A stretch of DNA of 13,348 bases from assembly GCA_943333015.1 (NCBI GenBank), contig CALQRR010000009.1, positions 1 to 13,348 on the forward strand, given 5' to 3'. The notes below the pieces were generated by a model. It did no database searches. It was not told where the DNA came from and worked only from the letters and a program-made list of their open reading frames with translations. The stretch is from Chitinophaga pinensis. Lineage in GTDB: Bacteria; Bacteroidota; Bacteroidia; M30B66. Each line of letters opens with the position of its first letter. Within the stretch, counting starts at the first letter, position 1. Of this stretch, positions 5,657 through 13,348 are shown one piece after another. Made by a program: the position numbers and the translations under genes.

Positions 5657-7780
5657 ATGGAGAACGCACCGGCACATAGTACACTCCAAGTAGATGGAAT
5701 GACTTGCGCCAATTGTGCGCTCGGCATTCAGAACCTTTTGCGCAATAAAGGTTTGCAAGATGCGGAAGTGAGTTTTGCCATTGGCGAGGTGAGTTTTACG
5801 TCGGTTGAGGGCTATCCAATTGAACGGATCAAGAAAGACATTCAAAGCCTTGGTTATGAAATTATCGAGCCCGAAACTCCTGTAAAAACGGGGATGAGTG
5901 CAACCGAAAAGCGCTTTCTGTTTACGCTCATTTTTACAGTGCCTTTGTTGGCTCACATGGTCATTCCTTGGCATCCGCTCCACAATCCATGGGTGCAACT
6001 GGTGTTGTGTATTCCGGTAATGATTACGGGGCTGCTCTATTTTGGAAAAAGTGCCTGGAACTCGCTCAAAACGGGCATTCCCAACATGGACGTGCTCATC
6101 ACCATTGGCGCATCGTCGGCATTTTTCTACAGTATTTGGGGTAGCATTATTGGTGCAAACAGTGGATCACCCGAAGATTTCTTGTTTTTTGAAACTGCTG
6201 CCAGCATCATCACGCTCGTGCTCATGGGTAATGTCATTGAACAACGTTCGGTGAAACAAACTGGGAATGCGCTGCGAGAACTTTCGGCACTTCAGCCCGA
6301 AACAGCCCGTCGCATCAGTGATCATCAAGGCCATACCCATATTGAAGAAATTCCGGCACGTCTGATTGTTCCGGGTGATTTGCTGCTGGTCAATTTCGGT
6401 GATCGCATTCCAGCAGATGGAATTCTGGTGGAGGGCAGCGGACTGGTGAATGAATCGCTCATTACCGGTGAGAGTTTCCCGATTGAAAAACTTCCCGGAA
6501 TGGAAGTTACTGGCGGAACGATCAACGAAAAAGGAATCTTCAGGATGCATGCGGTTAAAACAGGCAAAGAGTCTGTCCTGGCTGGAATCATTGAACTGGT
6601 AAAAAAAGCGCAAAGCGTGAAGCCGCCTGTTCAGCGATTGGGCGATAAAGTAAGTGCTGTTTTTGTTCCTGCTGTGATCGGAATCGCTTTAATTACCTGG
6701 CTTATTTCCTATTTCGTGCTCGATACAGGCATGCAGGAAAGCCTCTTGCGTGCGATTGCCGTTTTGGTAATTTCCTGTCCATGTGCCATGGGCCTCGCCA
6801 CTCCTACCGCGGTGATGGCCGGAATTGGACGGGCAGCAAAAAATGGCGTGCTTTTCCGAGATGGAACTTCTATTGAACATCTGGCGAAAGTCAATGTGAT
6901 CGTTCTGGATAAAACCGGAACCATCACCACAGGAGATTTCAGAATTGAAGTGCTGGATGTATTTGAGGGAGTTGATGAAACATACGTCAGGTCCTTGATC
7001 CGTTCCATCGAATCACATTCCTCCCACCCGATTGCCCGATCGCTAACACAGCAATTGGATGCTCCCATCCTTCCACTGAACCATTTGGAAGAAAGTAAAG
7101 GATTGGGCATGCGGGCGCAAACGGCCGATGGCAAACAGATTGAGCTGGGTTCTGCCCGTTTGCTGAATGATACTTCGCTCACCGAAAAATATGACCTGTT
7201 TCTCATCGAGGATGGGATCTGCATTGCAGCATTGCGACTGGCAGATGAGCTTAAACAGGGCAGCCAGGAAGCCATCAAAGCATTACACAACATGGGCATA
7301 CGCACCGTTTTACTGAGCGGAGACAGTGACCGTAAATGTCAACAAATAGCGAAAGAAGTTGGGATCGAAGAGGTCTATAGCCAACAAAGCCCTGAGGAAA
7401 AACTGGAAATCATCCGTAGGATGAATAAAACAGAAAAAACAGCTATGCTCGGTGATGGTGTCAACGATGCCCCGGCACTGAATCTGGCATGGGTAGGAAT
7501 TTCCCTCAGTGATGCGAGCAAAGTAGCAGTGAGTTCGGCACAGGTCATACTTCTGCAAAAACGGTCCTTGGAAGGGCTCCCGATGGCAGTGAAACTTAGT
7601 CGGCTCACACTCCGTACCATACACCAAAACCTCTTTTGGGCATTTTTCTACAACATTATCGCGATTCCGGTCGCAGCAGCTGGATTTCTTCAACCTATGA
7701 TTGCCGCATTTTCGATGGCATTTTCGGATGTAGTAGTCATTGGTAATTCAATTCTTCTGCAGTATCGCCGGTTGAAGTAA
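5657..7780 (+). CDS. copA: Copper-transporting P1B-type ATPase (CopA-like)
   Basis: This 707-residue ATPase should pump copper out of the cytoplasm across the inner membrane. One N-terminal heavy-metal domain carries GMTCANC with Cys17 and Cys20. The actuator domain has TGES at 270-273. The transmembrane metal site CPC is at 374-376. The phosphorylation motif DKTGT is at 418-422 with Asp418. The P1B-specific HP pair is His457-Pro458, and the hinge motif GDGVNDAP is at 599-606. In the last two helices YN at 665-666 and MAFSD at 687-691 replace the usual copper set of YN and MxxSS; the second Ser is Asp here, which may be a lineage variant or affect metal choice. A small histidine cluster, HQGHTH at 223-228, sits in the actuator region. 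No copper chaperone or CueR/CopY-type regulator is in the window. It follows the CNNM gene by 2 bp, so the two are very likely co-transcribed. Confidence 0.92.
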   Translation: MENAPAHSTLQVDGMTCANCALGIQNLLRNKGLQDAEVSFAIGEVSFTSVEGYPIERIKKDIQSLGYEIIEPETPVKTGMSATEKRFLFTLIFTVPLLAHMVIPWHPLHNPWVQLVLCIPVMITGLLYFGKSAWNSLKTGIPNMDVLITIGASSAFFYSIWGSIIGANSGSPEDFLFFETAASIITLVLMGNVIEQRSVKQTGNALRELSALQPETARRISDHQGHTHIEEIPARLIVPGDLLLVNFGDRIPADGILVEGSGLVNESLITGESFPIEKLPGMEVTGGTINEKGIFRMHAVKTGKESVLAGIIELVKKAQSVKPPVQRLGDKVSAVFVPAVIGIALITWLISYFVLDTGMQESLLRAIAVLVISCPCAMGLATPTAVMAGIGRAAKNGVLFRDGTSIEHLAKVNVIVLDKTGTITTGDFRIEVLDVFEGVDETYVRSLIRSIESHSSHPIARSLTQQLDAPILPLNHLEESKGLGMRAQTADGKQIELGSARLLNDTSLTEKYDLFLIEDGICIAALRLADELKQGSQEAIKALHNMGIRTVLLSGDSDRKCQQIAKEVGIEEVYSQQSPEEKLEIIRRMNKTEKTAMLGDGVNDAPALNLAWVGISLSDASKVAVSSAQVILLQKRSLEGLPMAVKLSRLTLRTIHQNLFWAFFYNIIAIPVAAAGFLQPMIAAFSMAFSDVVVIGNSILLQYRRLK

Positions 7781-7802
7781 TTCTGTAATTTAAGCGACGA
7801 AT

Positions 7803-8993
7803 TTGTGTGCTTTGAGTGGAGAACCTCCTATACACGTATTATTTCTGGCTTCCTGGTATCCCAACAGGAAAGAACCCACGCTTGGCATCTTCATTCGCCG
7901 GCATGCACAGGCTGTTGCTACCATACACAAGGTGACGGTTCTTCATGCCATTGCTGATGCTGAATTAAAAGAAGGAGAGTTCCGTTTGGAACGAAAAGTG
8001 GAAGGAAATCTGCATGAGTTCATCGTTTCCTACGGAAGATCGCAGGGGAAATTTCAACTTCTGCGCAGCTGGAAAAACTGGCGGCTCATCCGTAAACATT
8101 ACCTCTTTGGTCTGAGTAAAGTCATCGAATGGGATGGAAAACCCGATCTCATTCATGTGCATGTGCCTTGGCCCATTGGTAAAATAGGCCGTTTGATTAG
8201 CCGCATGCTCAAAATTCCTTTTGGAGTGACCGAACATTGGACCGGTTATCAGCCTGAAGACGGAAGATATACGGGCGCGCTTTTGAAACGGGTTACCCGA
8301 AAAACCATTCGCAAAGCAGCTTTTGTAGCACCGGTGAGTGAACAGCTTCACAAAGCAATGGAAGCCAAAGGACTTAAAGGCAACTACACCGTGATCCCCA
8401 ATGTGGTAGACACCGACATGTTTATACCGGGTAAAAAAGGACACGATAAAATCCGCCTCATACATGTGTCATCGCTCGATGATGCACAAAAGGATGTTAG
8501 CGGATTGCTGCGGGCATTTCAGTTGGCCCACCGGGAAGTTCCCGAACTGGAATTAGTCATTGTAGGAAGCGGAAACGATGAATCAGCTTTGAAACGTTTG
8601 TCAAATGAATTGGGCCTGACCTTCCGGGGTGTCGATTTTAAGGGCAAACTTCAGGGGGAAGCATTGGTGCAGGAGCTTCAACAAGCCGATGCACTGATCT
8701 TGAACAGCCGGTTTGAAAATCAACCGGTGGTGATGTTGGAAGCATTGTCCTGCGGTCTGCCAGTGATTGCTCCAGCAGTTGGAGGAATTCCCGAGGTGAT
8801 TGATGATAGCCGGGGAATTCTGTTTCAACGCGACGCCGATCAGGCAGTAAAAAAAGCCATGCTCCTATTTTGCATTCGTAAAGACGAATTTGCCTCTCAG
8901 GACTTGCGTGCTTTTGCACTAGCTTCTTTTAGTAAGAATGCTGTGGCTAGAAAGCTGGATGAACTTTACCGTAAGACACTTGCCGCATGCTAA
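7803..8993 (+). CDS. GT4-family glycosyltransferase with no ATG start
   Basis: The 396-residue frame encodes a GT-B fold glycosyltransferase. The N-terminal half begins with HVLFLASWYPN at 11-21 and carries IRRHAQ at 31-36. The C-terminal half has VIPNVVD at 197-203 and the GT4 donor-site motif with Glu305 and Glu313 (E-x7-E, ENQPVVMLE), then GLPVIAPAVGGIPEVI. It should add a sugar from a nucleotide donor to a lipid-linked or protein acceptor at the inner face of the inner membrane; sugar and acceptor are not predictable. The start is uncertain. An in-frame stop lies at 7791 and no ATG occurs before the fold begins, so TTG at 7803 or TTG at 7812 is the conventional choice. Family proteins usually begin about where ATA 7830-7832 lies, 8 nt after a GGAG. 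It follows copA by 22 bp and overlaps the flippase gene by 7 bp. Confidence 0.85.
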   Translation: MCALSGEPPIHVLFLASWYPNRKEPTLGIFIRRHAQAVATIHKVTVLHAIADAELKEGEFRLERKVEGNLHEFIVSYGRSQGKFQLLRSWKNWRLIRKHYLFGLSKVIEWDGKPDLIHVHVPWPIGKIGRLISRMLKIPFGVTEHWTGYQPEDGRYTGALLKRVTRKTIRKAAFVAPVSEQLHKAMEAKGLKGNYTVIPNVVDTDMFIPGKKGHDKIRLIHVSSLDDAQKDVSGLLRAFQLAHREVPELELVIVGSGNDESALKRLSNELGLTFRGVDFKGKLQGEALVQELQQADALILNSRFENQPVVMLEALSCGLPVIAPAVGGIPEVIDDSRGILFQRDADQAVKKAMLLFCIRKDEFASQDLRAFALASFSKNAVARKLDELYRKTLAAC

Positions 8994-10246
8994 GATTAAT
9001 GCTGTTCACCTTTGTGAGCCGTCTTGCTACTGCAGTAGTGAATTTCGGAACAATCATTCTGCTTTCACGAAAACTTGGGCCTGAAGGGAAAGGCATTGCC
9101 ACACTCATTCTCGTTATTGTTACCAGTGTGCAGCTCATCTGCGATTTCATGGGTGGCGCAGCCATGGTGTATCTTTCGCCCCGCTACCGACTGCGGAATT
9201 TATTGCTCCCCTCCTGGATATGGACGGCCTTTTGGAGCCTCCTCGCCCCTGTGGTGGTGTGGTGGATCCGTCCCGATTTATTTGAATTGTATGGCTGGCA
9301 CATTGCAGGACTTTCGTTTCTCAATGCAAGCATGAACCAGCAACTGCACCTGCTCAATGGACGGGAACAGTTTCGGTTGGTGAACATGCTCAACCTCTTT
9401 ACGGCAATTCTTACCGTTAGTACCCTCTCAGCTTATATTTGGTGGAATCCCAAGCCCATTCATTATATGTACGCCTTGTACTCTGGATGGCTGCCGTCTT
9501 GGATTTTATCCCTCCTGCTCTTGCTGCGTCTTCCCAAAGTGGGCGAAAATCTCTCTTTTGGCAAAAGTTTAAAAGCCTTGCTCAAGTTCTCATCGGCCAA
9601 TCAGTTTGGACATATGTTGCAGTTCAGCAACCAGCGTGTTGCCTATTTTCTGCTTCCTGCGTTTGCATTGGGCATTTATTCAAATGCGGTATCGCTTGCC
9701 GAAGCCATGTGGATGCTTGCCACATCCATTGCCACCATTCAGTATGGAACGATTGCGAACTCGAACGATAAAACCAAAGCCATCGAACTAACCGTTCCCT
9801 TGTTTAGAGCCAGTATTCTCGTGACCAGTGCAGCAGGCGTGTTCCTGTGTCTGTTGCCGGCTTCCTTTTTCGGGATGTTGTTTGGCGATGCGTTTTTACC
9901 GGTGAAAGAAAACCTCTATTTCCTCATGCCCGGTGTGGTGTTCATTAGCGGTTACCTGATTCTGGGACATTATTTTTCGGGCACAGGGCAATTTATGAAG
10001 AACAACTATGCCATCGCTGCCGGTCTTGCTGTAACGCTGATGGGATTTTTAACCCTTGCTTTTATTCAGCCCGATGGCATCAACGAACATCAGGCCGCAC
10101 TGGTGACAACGATTGCGAATATGGCGACATTTTTTTCCGTTATTTGGCTCTTTAAAACCGACAGTGGCGTTGCCTTGCGGGAGTTATGGCCCAAGATATC
10201 TGATTTTGGACTTCTCTTGAACAAGCTGCGCAACAAAGTCCGCTGA
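8987..10246 (+). CDS. Wzx-like polysaccharide flippase
   Basis: The 419-residue protein is strongly hydrophobic along its length, with roughly 10-12 membrane helices and no signal peptide. The early stretch ILLSRKLGPEGKGIA at 24-38 is typical of the polysaccharide-transport/MOP superfamily, in which Wzx proteins move lipid-linked glycan units from the inner to the outer face of the inner membrane. Only general fold and context point to a glycan substrate; drug/Na+ MATE proteins share the superfamily. The ATG at 8987 overlaps the glycosyltransferase end by 7 bp; a second in-frame ATG at 8999 is possible and would remove four residues. No polymerase (Wzy), chain-length regulator (Wzz) or ligase is seen nearby, so the rest of the pathway lies elsewhere. 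Confidence 0.78.
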   Translation: MLRLMLFTFVSRLATAVVNFGTIILLSRKLGPEGKGIATLILVIVTSVQLICDFMGGAAMVYLSPRYRLRNLLLPSWIWTAFWSLLAPVVVWWIRPDLFELYGWHIAGLSFLNASMNQQLHLLNGREQFRLVNMLNLFTAILTVSTLSAYIWWNPKPIHYMYALYSGWLPSWILSLLLLLRLPKVGENLSFGKSLKALLKFSSANQFGHMLQFSNQRVAYFLLPAFALGIYSNAVSLAEAMWMLATSIATIQYGTIANSNDKTKAIELTVPLFRASILVTSAAGVFLCLLPASFFGMLFGDAFLPVKENLYFLMPGVVFISGYLILGHYFSGTGQFMKNNYAIAAGLAVTLMGFLTLAFIQPDGINEHQAALVTTIANMATFFSVIWLFKTDSGVALRELWPKISDFGLLLNKLRNKVR

Positions 10247-10249
10247 ACC

Positions 10250-11065
10250 ATGGCTGCCATCACCCGTAAACTTTCAAAATTCGCCCGTGGCATTGCCTTG
10301 CTGCTGAAACGTCCTGCGTTGCTCAATACATTGCTCGATGAAGAAGATGTTCATCAGGGCATTGTGCACAAAAAATTCAGCATGCCCGAAGGGTTTCCCG
10401 AAGTCGCTTTTCAGGAACTCTGGGAAGAAGATTCCGAAGAGGTGATGCCATTTGCGTTTCTCGATGGCGGCTCGCTACCCACCGATTTGGCACTGTTGCG
10501 CATCCTGGCTAAAAAAATAAAAGCAGATTCCTATTTCGAGATTGGCACTTGGCGGGGAGAAAGCGTGAGTAATGTGGCACCGCTTGTTCAGAATTGCTTC
10601 ACGCTCAACCTCAGCGATGCACAAATGCGCGCACGCGGATGGGCCGAAGATTACATTGCCCTACACGGACATTATTCGCGGCAGTTTAAAAATATTCAAC
10701 ACCTCCAGGGAGATTCCAGAGCATTTGACTTTAGTCCATATGCGGGTAAAATGGATCTCGTGTTTGTAGATGGAGATCATCATTACGACAGTGTGGTAGA
10801 AGATACCCGTACCGCCTTCCGGCTGATTCGTCCCGGAGGAGTCATTGTCTGGCACGACTACGGGCATTCCCCCGAAAGCGTCCGATGGAATGTGGCCCAC
10901 GCGATTCTCGAAGGCTGCCCTAAAGAACTACGGAAGGACCTCTTTGCGATTTCCAATACTTTGTGTGCAGCGTATTTACCGCTGCCGGTAAACAGACGTT
11001 CGCGCCATTATCCGCGCAAGCCCGAACAAAGCTTCCGCATCACGTTAGCACGCGTTCGTTCCTGA
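10250..11065 (+). CDS. Class I SAM-dependent methyltransferase
   Basis: The 271-residue product has a Rossmann methyltransferase domain at about residues 90-205, preceded by about 80 residues of mostly helical sequence. The SAM-binding first strand and loop is YFEIGTWRGES at 95-105. The stretch DLVFVDGDHHYDSVVED at 169-185 and then LIRPGGVIVWHDYG at 192-205 resemble the Methyltransf_24 type found in surface-glycan clusters and in some O-methyltransferases. The acidic DGDHH at 174-178 could bind a metal ion. The acceptor is unknown; a sugar hydroxyl of the glycan made by the neighbours is the natural guess. It starts 3 bp after the flippase stop and its own stop (TGATG) overlaps the next start by one base. 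Confidence 0.8.
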   Translation: MAAITRKLSKFARGIALLLKRPALLNTLLDEEDVHQGIVHKKFSMPEGFPEVAFQELWEEDSEEVMPFAFLDGGSLPTDLALLRILAKKIKADSYFEIGTWRGESVSNVAPLVQNCFTLNLSDAQMRARGWAEDYIALHGHYSRQFKNIQHLQGDSRAFDFSPYAGKMDLVFVDGDHHYDSVVEDTRTAFRLIRPGGVIVWHDYGHSPESVRWNVAHAILEGCPKELRKDLFAISNTLCAAYLPLPVNRRSRHYPRKPEQSFRITLARVRS

Positions 11066-13032
11066 TGTGTGGCATAGCCGGTCTTTTCGCTGCAGAAGGC
11101 ATTCGTGCTGAGGATCTTACACGGATGAGCCGGAAGATTGCACACCGCGGTCCCGACGGAGAAGGTTTTGTGTATTTCTCCGATCAATCGGCTTTTCCGG
11201 CTGCCAGTGAGGATACACGGGAAAACTGCATCGGACAACAACTTCTCTGGAGCCCAGTTTCCCGAGCGCTTTCCTTGCCCGAGAAACTCTCCGGTGGCTT
11301 TGCCCATCGTCGCCTGTCCATCATCGATCTGGAGGCAACCGGTCATCAACCCATGTGCAGTGCCGACGGTCGTTATTGGATCACTTTCAATGGGGAGATA
11401 TACAATTACATCGAGCTACGCGCCCAACTCAAACAACACGGAGCCGTTTTTATCACGCAAAGCGATACCGAAGTCATTCTCCATGCCTGGCAAATATGGG
11501 GAGAAGCCTGTCTGCACCGGTTTAATGGCATGTGGGCTTTCAGCATTTACGATACACATACCCAAACTTTATTTGCCTCACGCGACCGGTTTGGAGTGAA
11601 GCCTTTTTACTACACACAATCGGGCAAACGTTTGGCTTTTGCATCCGAACAAAAAGCGTTACTTTCATTGCCCTGGTTGCCAATAAAGGTGAATCCGGAT
11701 GCTGTATTTGATTATTTCGTTTTTGGTCAGATTGAATTTCAGCCACAGGGATTTCTGGAAGGCATTCTGGAATTGCCCGCCGGTCAGGCCTTAACGTTTT
11801 CTCTTTTATCCGGACAGCTACATGTAAAACCCTGGTATGCGCTTGAGGTCGATCATAGCATTGTTCCCTGGGAAAAATCAACCCATGAAAAACATGTCCA
11901 GCGTGTTCAAGAATTATTAAGTGAAGCTGTCAGAATAAGGTTGCGGGCGGATGTTCCGGTGGGTTCCTGTTTGAGCGGAGGGCTTGACTCCTCGGCTATT
12001 GTCGGCTGGATGCGCAAGCATTTGGGAGAAAAAATGCCGCTTCATGTTTACACTGCAGCGTTTCCCGGAACACCGGTCGACGAAAGCTCTTGGGCAAAGA
12101 TCATGGCTGATTGGGTGCAGGCAGAGCAACATACTATTTTACCCGATGTGGATGCGCTGATGCGCGATATGGAAGCATTGACCCGATGTCAGGATGTGCC
12201 TATTTGGTCCACGAGCACGTATGCACAATACCGGGTGATGCAGGGCGTAAAAGCCAGTGGCATCAAAGTGGTGTTAGACGGACAAGGTGGGGATGAAGTA
12301 TTTGGCGGCTATGAACCACACCGTTCCTTTTACTGGAAAGGTTTGCCTTACGGCGAGATGTTGAAAGCAATGCAGCAGGGCAATGGCTTACTGGCCAACA
12401 TGAAATTCCATATGCACCAGCAAGCCCGGTATGAGTATGCATTCAGGATGCCAGCGGGAATGCGTGCCTCTTTTTTTAAAAACTATTTTCCGGAGAATGC
12501 CTATCTGAATCCGGCGCTTTTTGAGCATTCACGTAAACGGTTTGAGCTGCAAACAAACAGTCGACAACCTGATTTGAATGGACGTCTGGCGTATGAAATG
12601 CAGAATACATCGCTGAAGGGCTATCTGCGGTGCGAAGACCGGTGTGCGATGTGGCACGGCATAGAATCACGCACTCCTTTTGCCGATGATGTGCCACTGA
12701 TTGAGTACTTGTTTTCGGTGCCAGCAGTCTATAAAATGCATGGCTCCCGCTTGAAAGCACTGCTCCGGGATGCTTCGGCACCGGTTTTACCACAGGCCAT
12801 TTTGAACCGTAGCGATAAACAGGGATATACCACTCCAAACAATGCCTGGATCAAGAGTATTGCCCCTCATTTCAGAGAACATTTTAACTCCGTTCTCGCC
12901 CCGTTTTTGGATGTTAAAAAGATAAATACGGAATACGAAAAACTCTTCCATCCAAGAACAGAAGGGGATACCGGACGTATTTTCAAATTCATCAGTTTTG
13001 CTCTGTGGATGAAATTGCTCGGAGAACATTAG
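11065..13032 (+). CDS. asnB: Asparagine-synthase-type glutamine amidotransferase
   Basis: The 655-residue protein begins MCGIAGLF, so Cys2 becomes the N-terminal nucleophile of the glutaminase domain once Met is removed. The frame is open a further 34 codons upstream, but such an extension would bury Cys2, so this start is firm. Glutaminase marks are HRGPDG at 27-32, RRLSIID at 82-88 and NGEIYN at 109-114. The synthetase domain has the pyrophosphate loop SGGLDSS at 304-310, DGQGGDE at 405-411 and EDR with ESRTPF at 524-539. A segment at about 36-78, between two conserved glutaminase blocks, is longer than in E. coli AsnB. The textbook reaction is aspartate + glutamine + ATP to asparagine. In glycan clusters such paralogues may instead amidate a sugar carboxyl; that is inference. 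The start overlaps the methyltransferase stop as TGATG, which suggests coupled translation. The symbol denotes the family only. Confidence 0.88.
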   Translation: MCGIAGLFAAEGIRAEDLTRMSRKIAHRGPDGEGFVYFSDQSAFPAASEDTRENCIGQQLLWSPVSRALSLPEKLSGGFAHRRLSIIDLEATGHQPMCSADGRYWITFNGEIYNYIELRAQLKQHGAVFITQSDTEVILHAWQIWGEACLHRFNGMWAFSIYDTHTQTLFASRDRFGVKPFYYTQSGKRLAFASEQKALLSLPWLPIKVNPDAVFDYFVFGQIEFQPQGFLEGILELPAGQALTFSLLSGQLHVKPWYALEVDHSIVPWEKSTHEKHVQRVQELLSEAVRIRLRADVPVGSCLSGGLDSSAIVGWMRKHLGEKMPLHVYTAAFPGTPVDESSWAKIMADWVQAEQHTILPDVDALMRDMEALTRCQDVPIWSTSTYAQYRVMQGVKASGIKVVLDGQGGDEVFGGYEPHRSFYWKGLPYGEMLKAMQQGNGLLANMKFHMHQQARYEYAFRMPAGMRASFFKNYFPENAYLNPALFEHSRKRFELQTNSRQPDLNGRLAYEMQNTSLKGYLRCEDRCAMWHGIESRTPFADDVPLIEYLFSVPAVYKMHGSRLKALLRDASAPVLPQAILNRSDKQGYTTPNNAWIKSIAPHFREHFNSVLAPFLDVKKINTEYEKLFHPRTEGDTGRIFKFISFALWMKLLGEH

Positions 13033-13069
13033 TGTTTTTTTTTGTGTTTCTCTTGTATCAGATCTTTAA

Positions 13070-13104
13070 TTGACGTTTAACAAAACAATTAATCGTTAGA
13101 TTTG
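13070..13104 (+). promoter_or_regulatory. Promoter of the last gene
   Basis: TAGATTTG at 13097-13104 is an exact -7 match. TTG at 13070-13072 lies 24 nt upstream, longer than the 18 nt seen elsewhere in this window; GTTT at 13075-13078 gives 18 nt but fits the -33 consensus poorly. The predicted start near 13111 leaves a leader of about 26 nt. No hairpin terminator was seen between the previous stop (13032) and this site, only a T tract at 13035-13043. Confidence 0.5.
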
Positions 13105-13136
13105 CGTTCTGAGGAATTATTTAACACAAACATCAC

Positions 13137-13348
13137 ATGAAACACACAGTCTACGCAATGCTTTCAGCAGCTGCTATCTTGACTACCGGTATCGTGTTCG
13201 GACAGAACAGACAACTCGGGCAGACAAAATCAGCAGTTCAAAATGTAAAGATGATTCGTCCGGTGCACAACCACCTTCGTTCATCTGAACTTCCCCTTTT
13301 TCCTGTTCAGTCAGCGAATCAAACCGTGATCAGCAATTCAGGCAGATC
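13137..13348 (+). CDS. Secreted protein, N-terminal part only
   Basis: From the ATG at 13137 the frame stays open for 70 codons to the window edge. Residues 1-23 form a Sec signal peptide (MKHTVYAML, then a hydrophobic core AILTTGIVFG, cleavage near GQ). The following 47 residues are Gln/Ser/Asn-rich with no motif I know. It is probably a periplasmic, surface or exported protein; many large exported proteins in this phylum look like this at the N-terminus and end in a type IX secretion sorting domain, but the C-terminus is not visible. It has its own promoter, so it is likely a separate unit from the glycan genes. Confidence 0.65.
   Translation, partial: MKHTVYAMLSAAAILTTGIVFGQNRQLGQTKSAVQNVKMIRPVHNHLRSSELPLFPVQSANQTVISNSGR

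Noticed and set aside
6709..7305. Minus-strand open frame of 198 codons over copA, with others at 6167-6613 and 7310-7693
   Set aside because: They are Ser/Arg/Cys-rich, have no recognisable domain or start signal, and lie opposite a gene whose motifs are all conserved; they are frame shadows.
7965..8465. Minus-strand open frame of 166 codons over the glycosyltransferase
   Set aside because: Composition is that of a shadow frame and the plus-strand reading has full GT4 motifs.
10963..11064. 34-codon extension of the asparagine-synthase frame
   Set aside because: It lies inside the methyltransferase gene and would remove the N-terminal Cys needed for glutaminase activity; the TGATG overlap marks the true start at 11065.
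13033..13060. Intrinsic terminator after the amidotransferase gene
   Set aside because: There is a T tract but no GC-rich inverted repeat before it.

Overview
The window looks like a chromosomal segment of a Bacteroidota bacterium, probably near the flavobacterial lineages; I cannot place it more finely. Three things point there: promoters of the Bacteroidota type (TTTG or TTG, about 18 nt, then TAnnTTTG) lie in front of both tRNA genes and the long plus-strand gene run; most genes have no clear Shine-Dalgarno sequence; and the minus-strand order coaX - outer-membrane barrel - lptC - small membrane protein is one I recall from this phylum.

Region 1 (1-2877, minus strand) is a compact unit: type III pantothenate kinase (coaX), a beta-barrel outer-membrane protein of unknown role, the lipoprotein LptC of lipopolysaccharide export, and the start of a small membrane protein that runs off the left edge. 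The first three genes overlap by 29 and 8 bp. A -7 box at 2896-2903 probably drives them.

Region 2 (2936-4087) holds tRNA-Phe(GAA) on plus with its promoter and terminator, a secreted YkuD-fold protein of the YafK/DpaA type on plus, a two-way terminator, and tRNA-His(GTG) on minus with its own promoter. The two tRNA promoters share TTTGATGG, an 18-nt spacer and a TAnnTTTG box.

Region 3 (4146-13032, plus strand) is a tightly packed run of six genes with no gap above 22 bp: a CNNM/CorC-type membrane protein with CBS domains, a CopA-like copper P1B ATPase, a GT4 glycosyltransferase, a Wzx-like polysaccharide flippase, a class I methyltransferase and an asparagine-synthase-type amidotransferase. 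A roughly 160-nt leader with hairpins and a 16-bp palindrome precedes it. The first two genes handle metal ions and the last four look like part of a surface-glycan cluster. Finding them in one apparent transcription unit is the most unusual feature of the window.

Region 4 (13033-13348) has a promoter and the start of a secreted protein that is cut by the right edge.

I saw no CRISPR array, insertion sequence, integrase, toxin-antitoxin pair or phage gene. Most of the window is core metabolism and envelope biology. Nothing here can be called a proven new system; the best leads are the metal-glycan gene run, its structured leader, the odd start of the glycosyltransferase, and the YafK-like enzyme.
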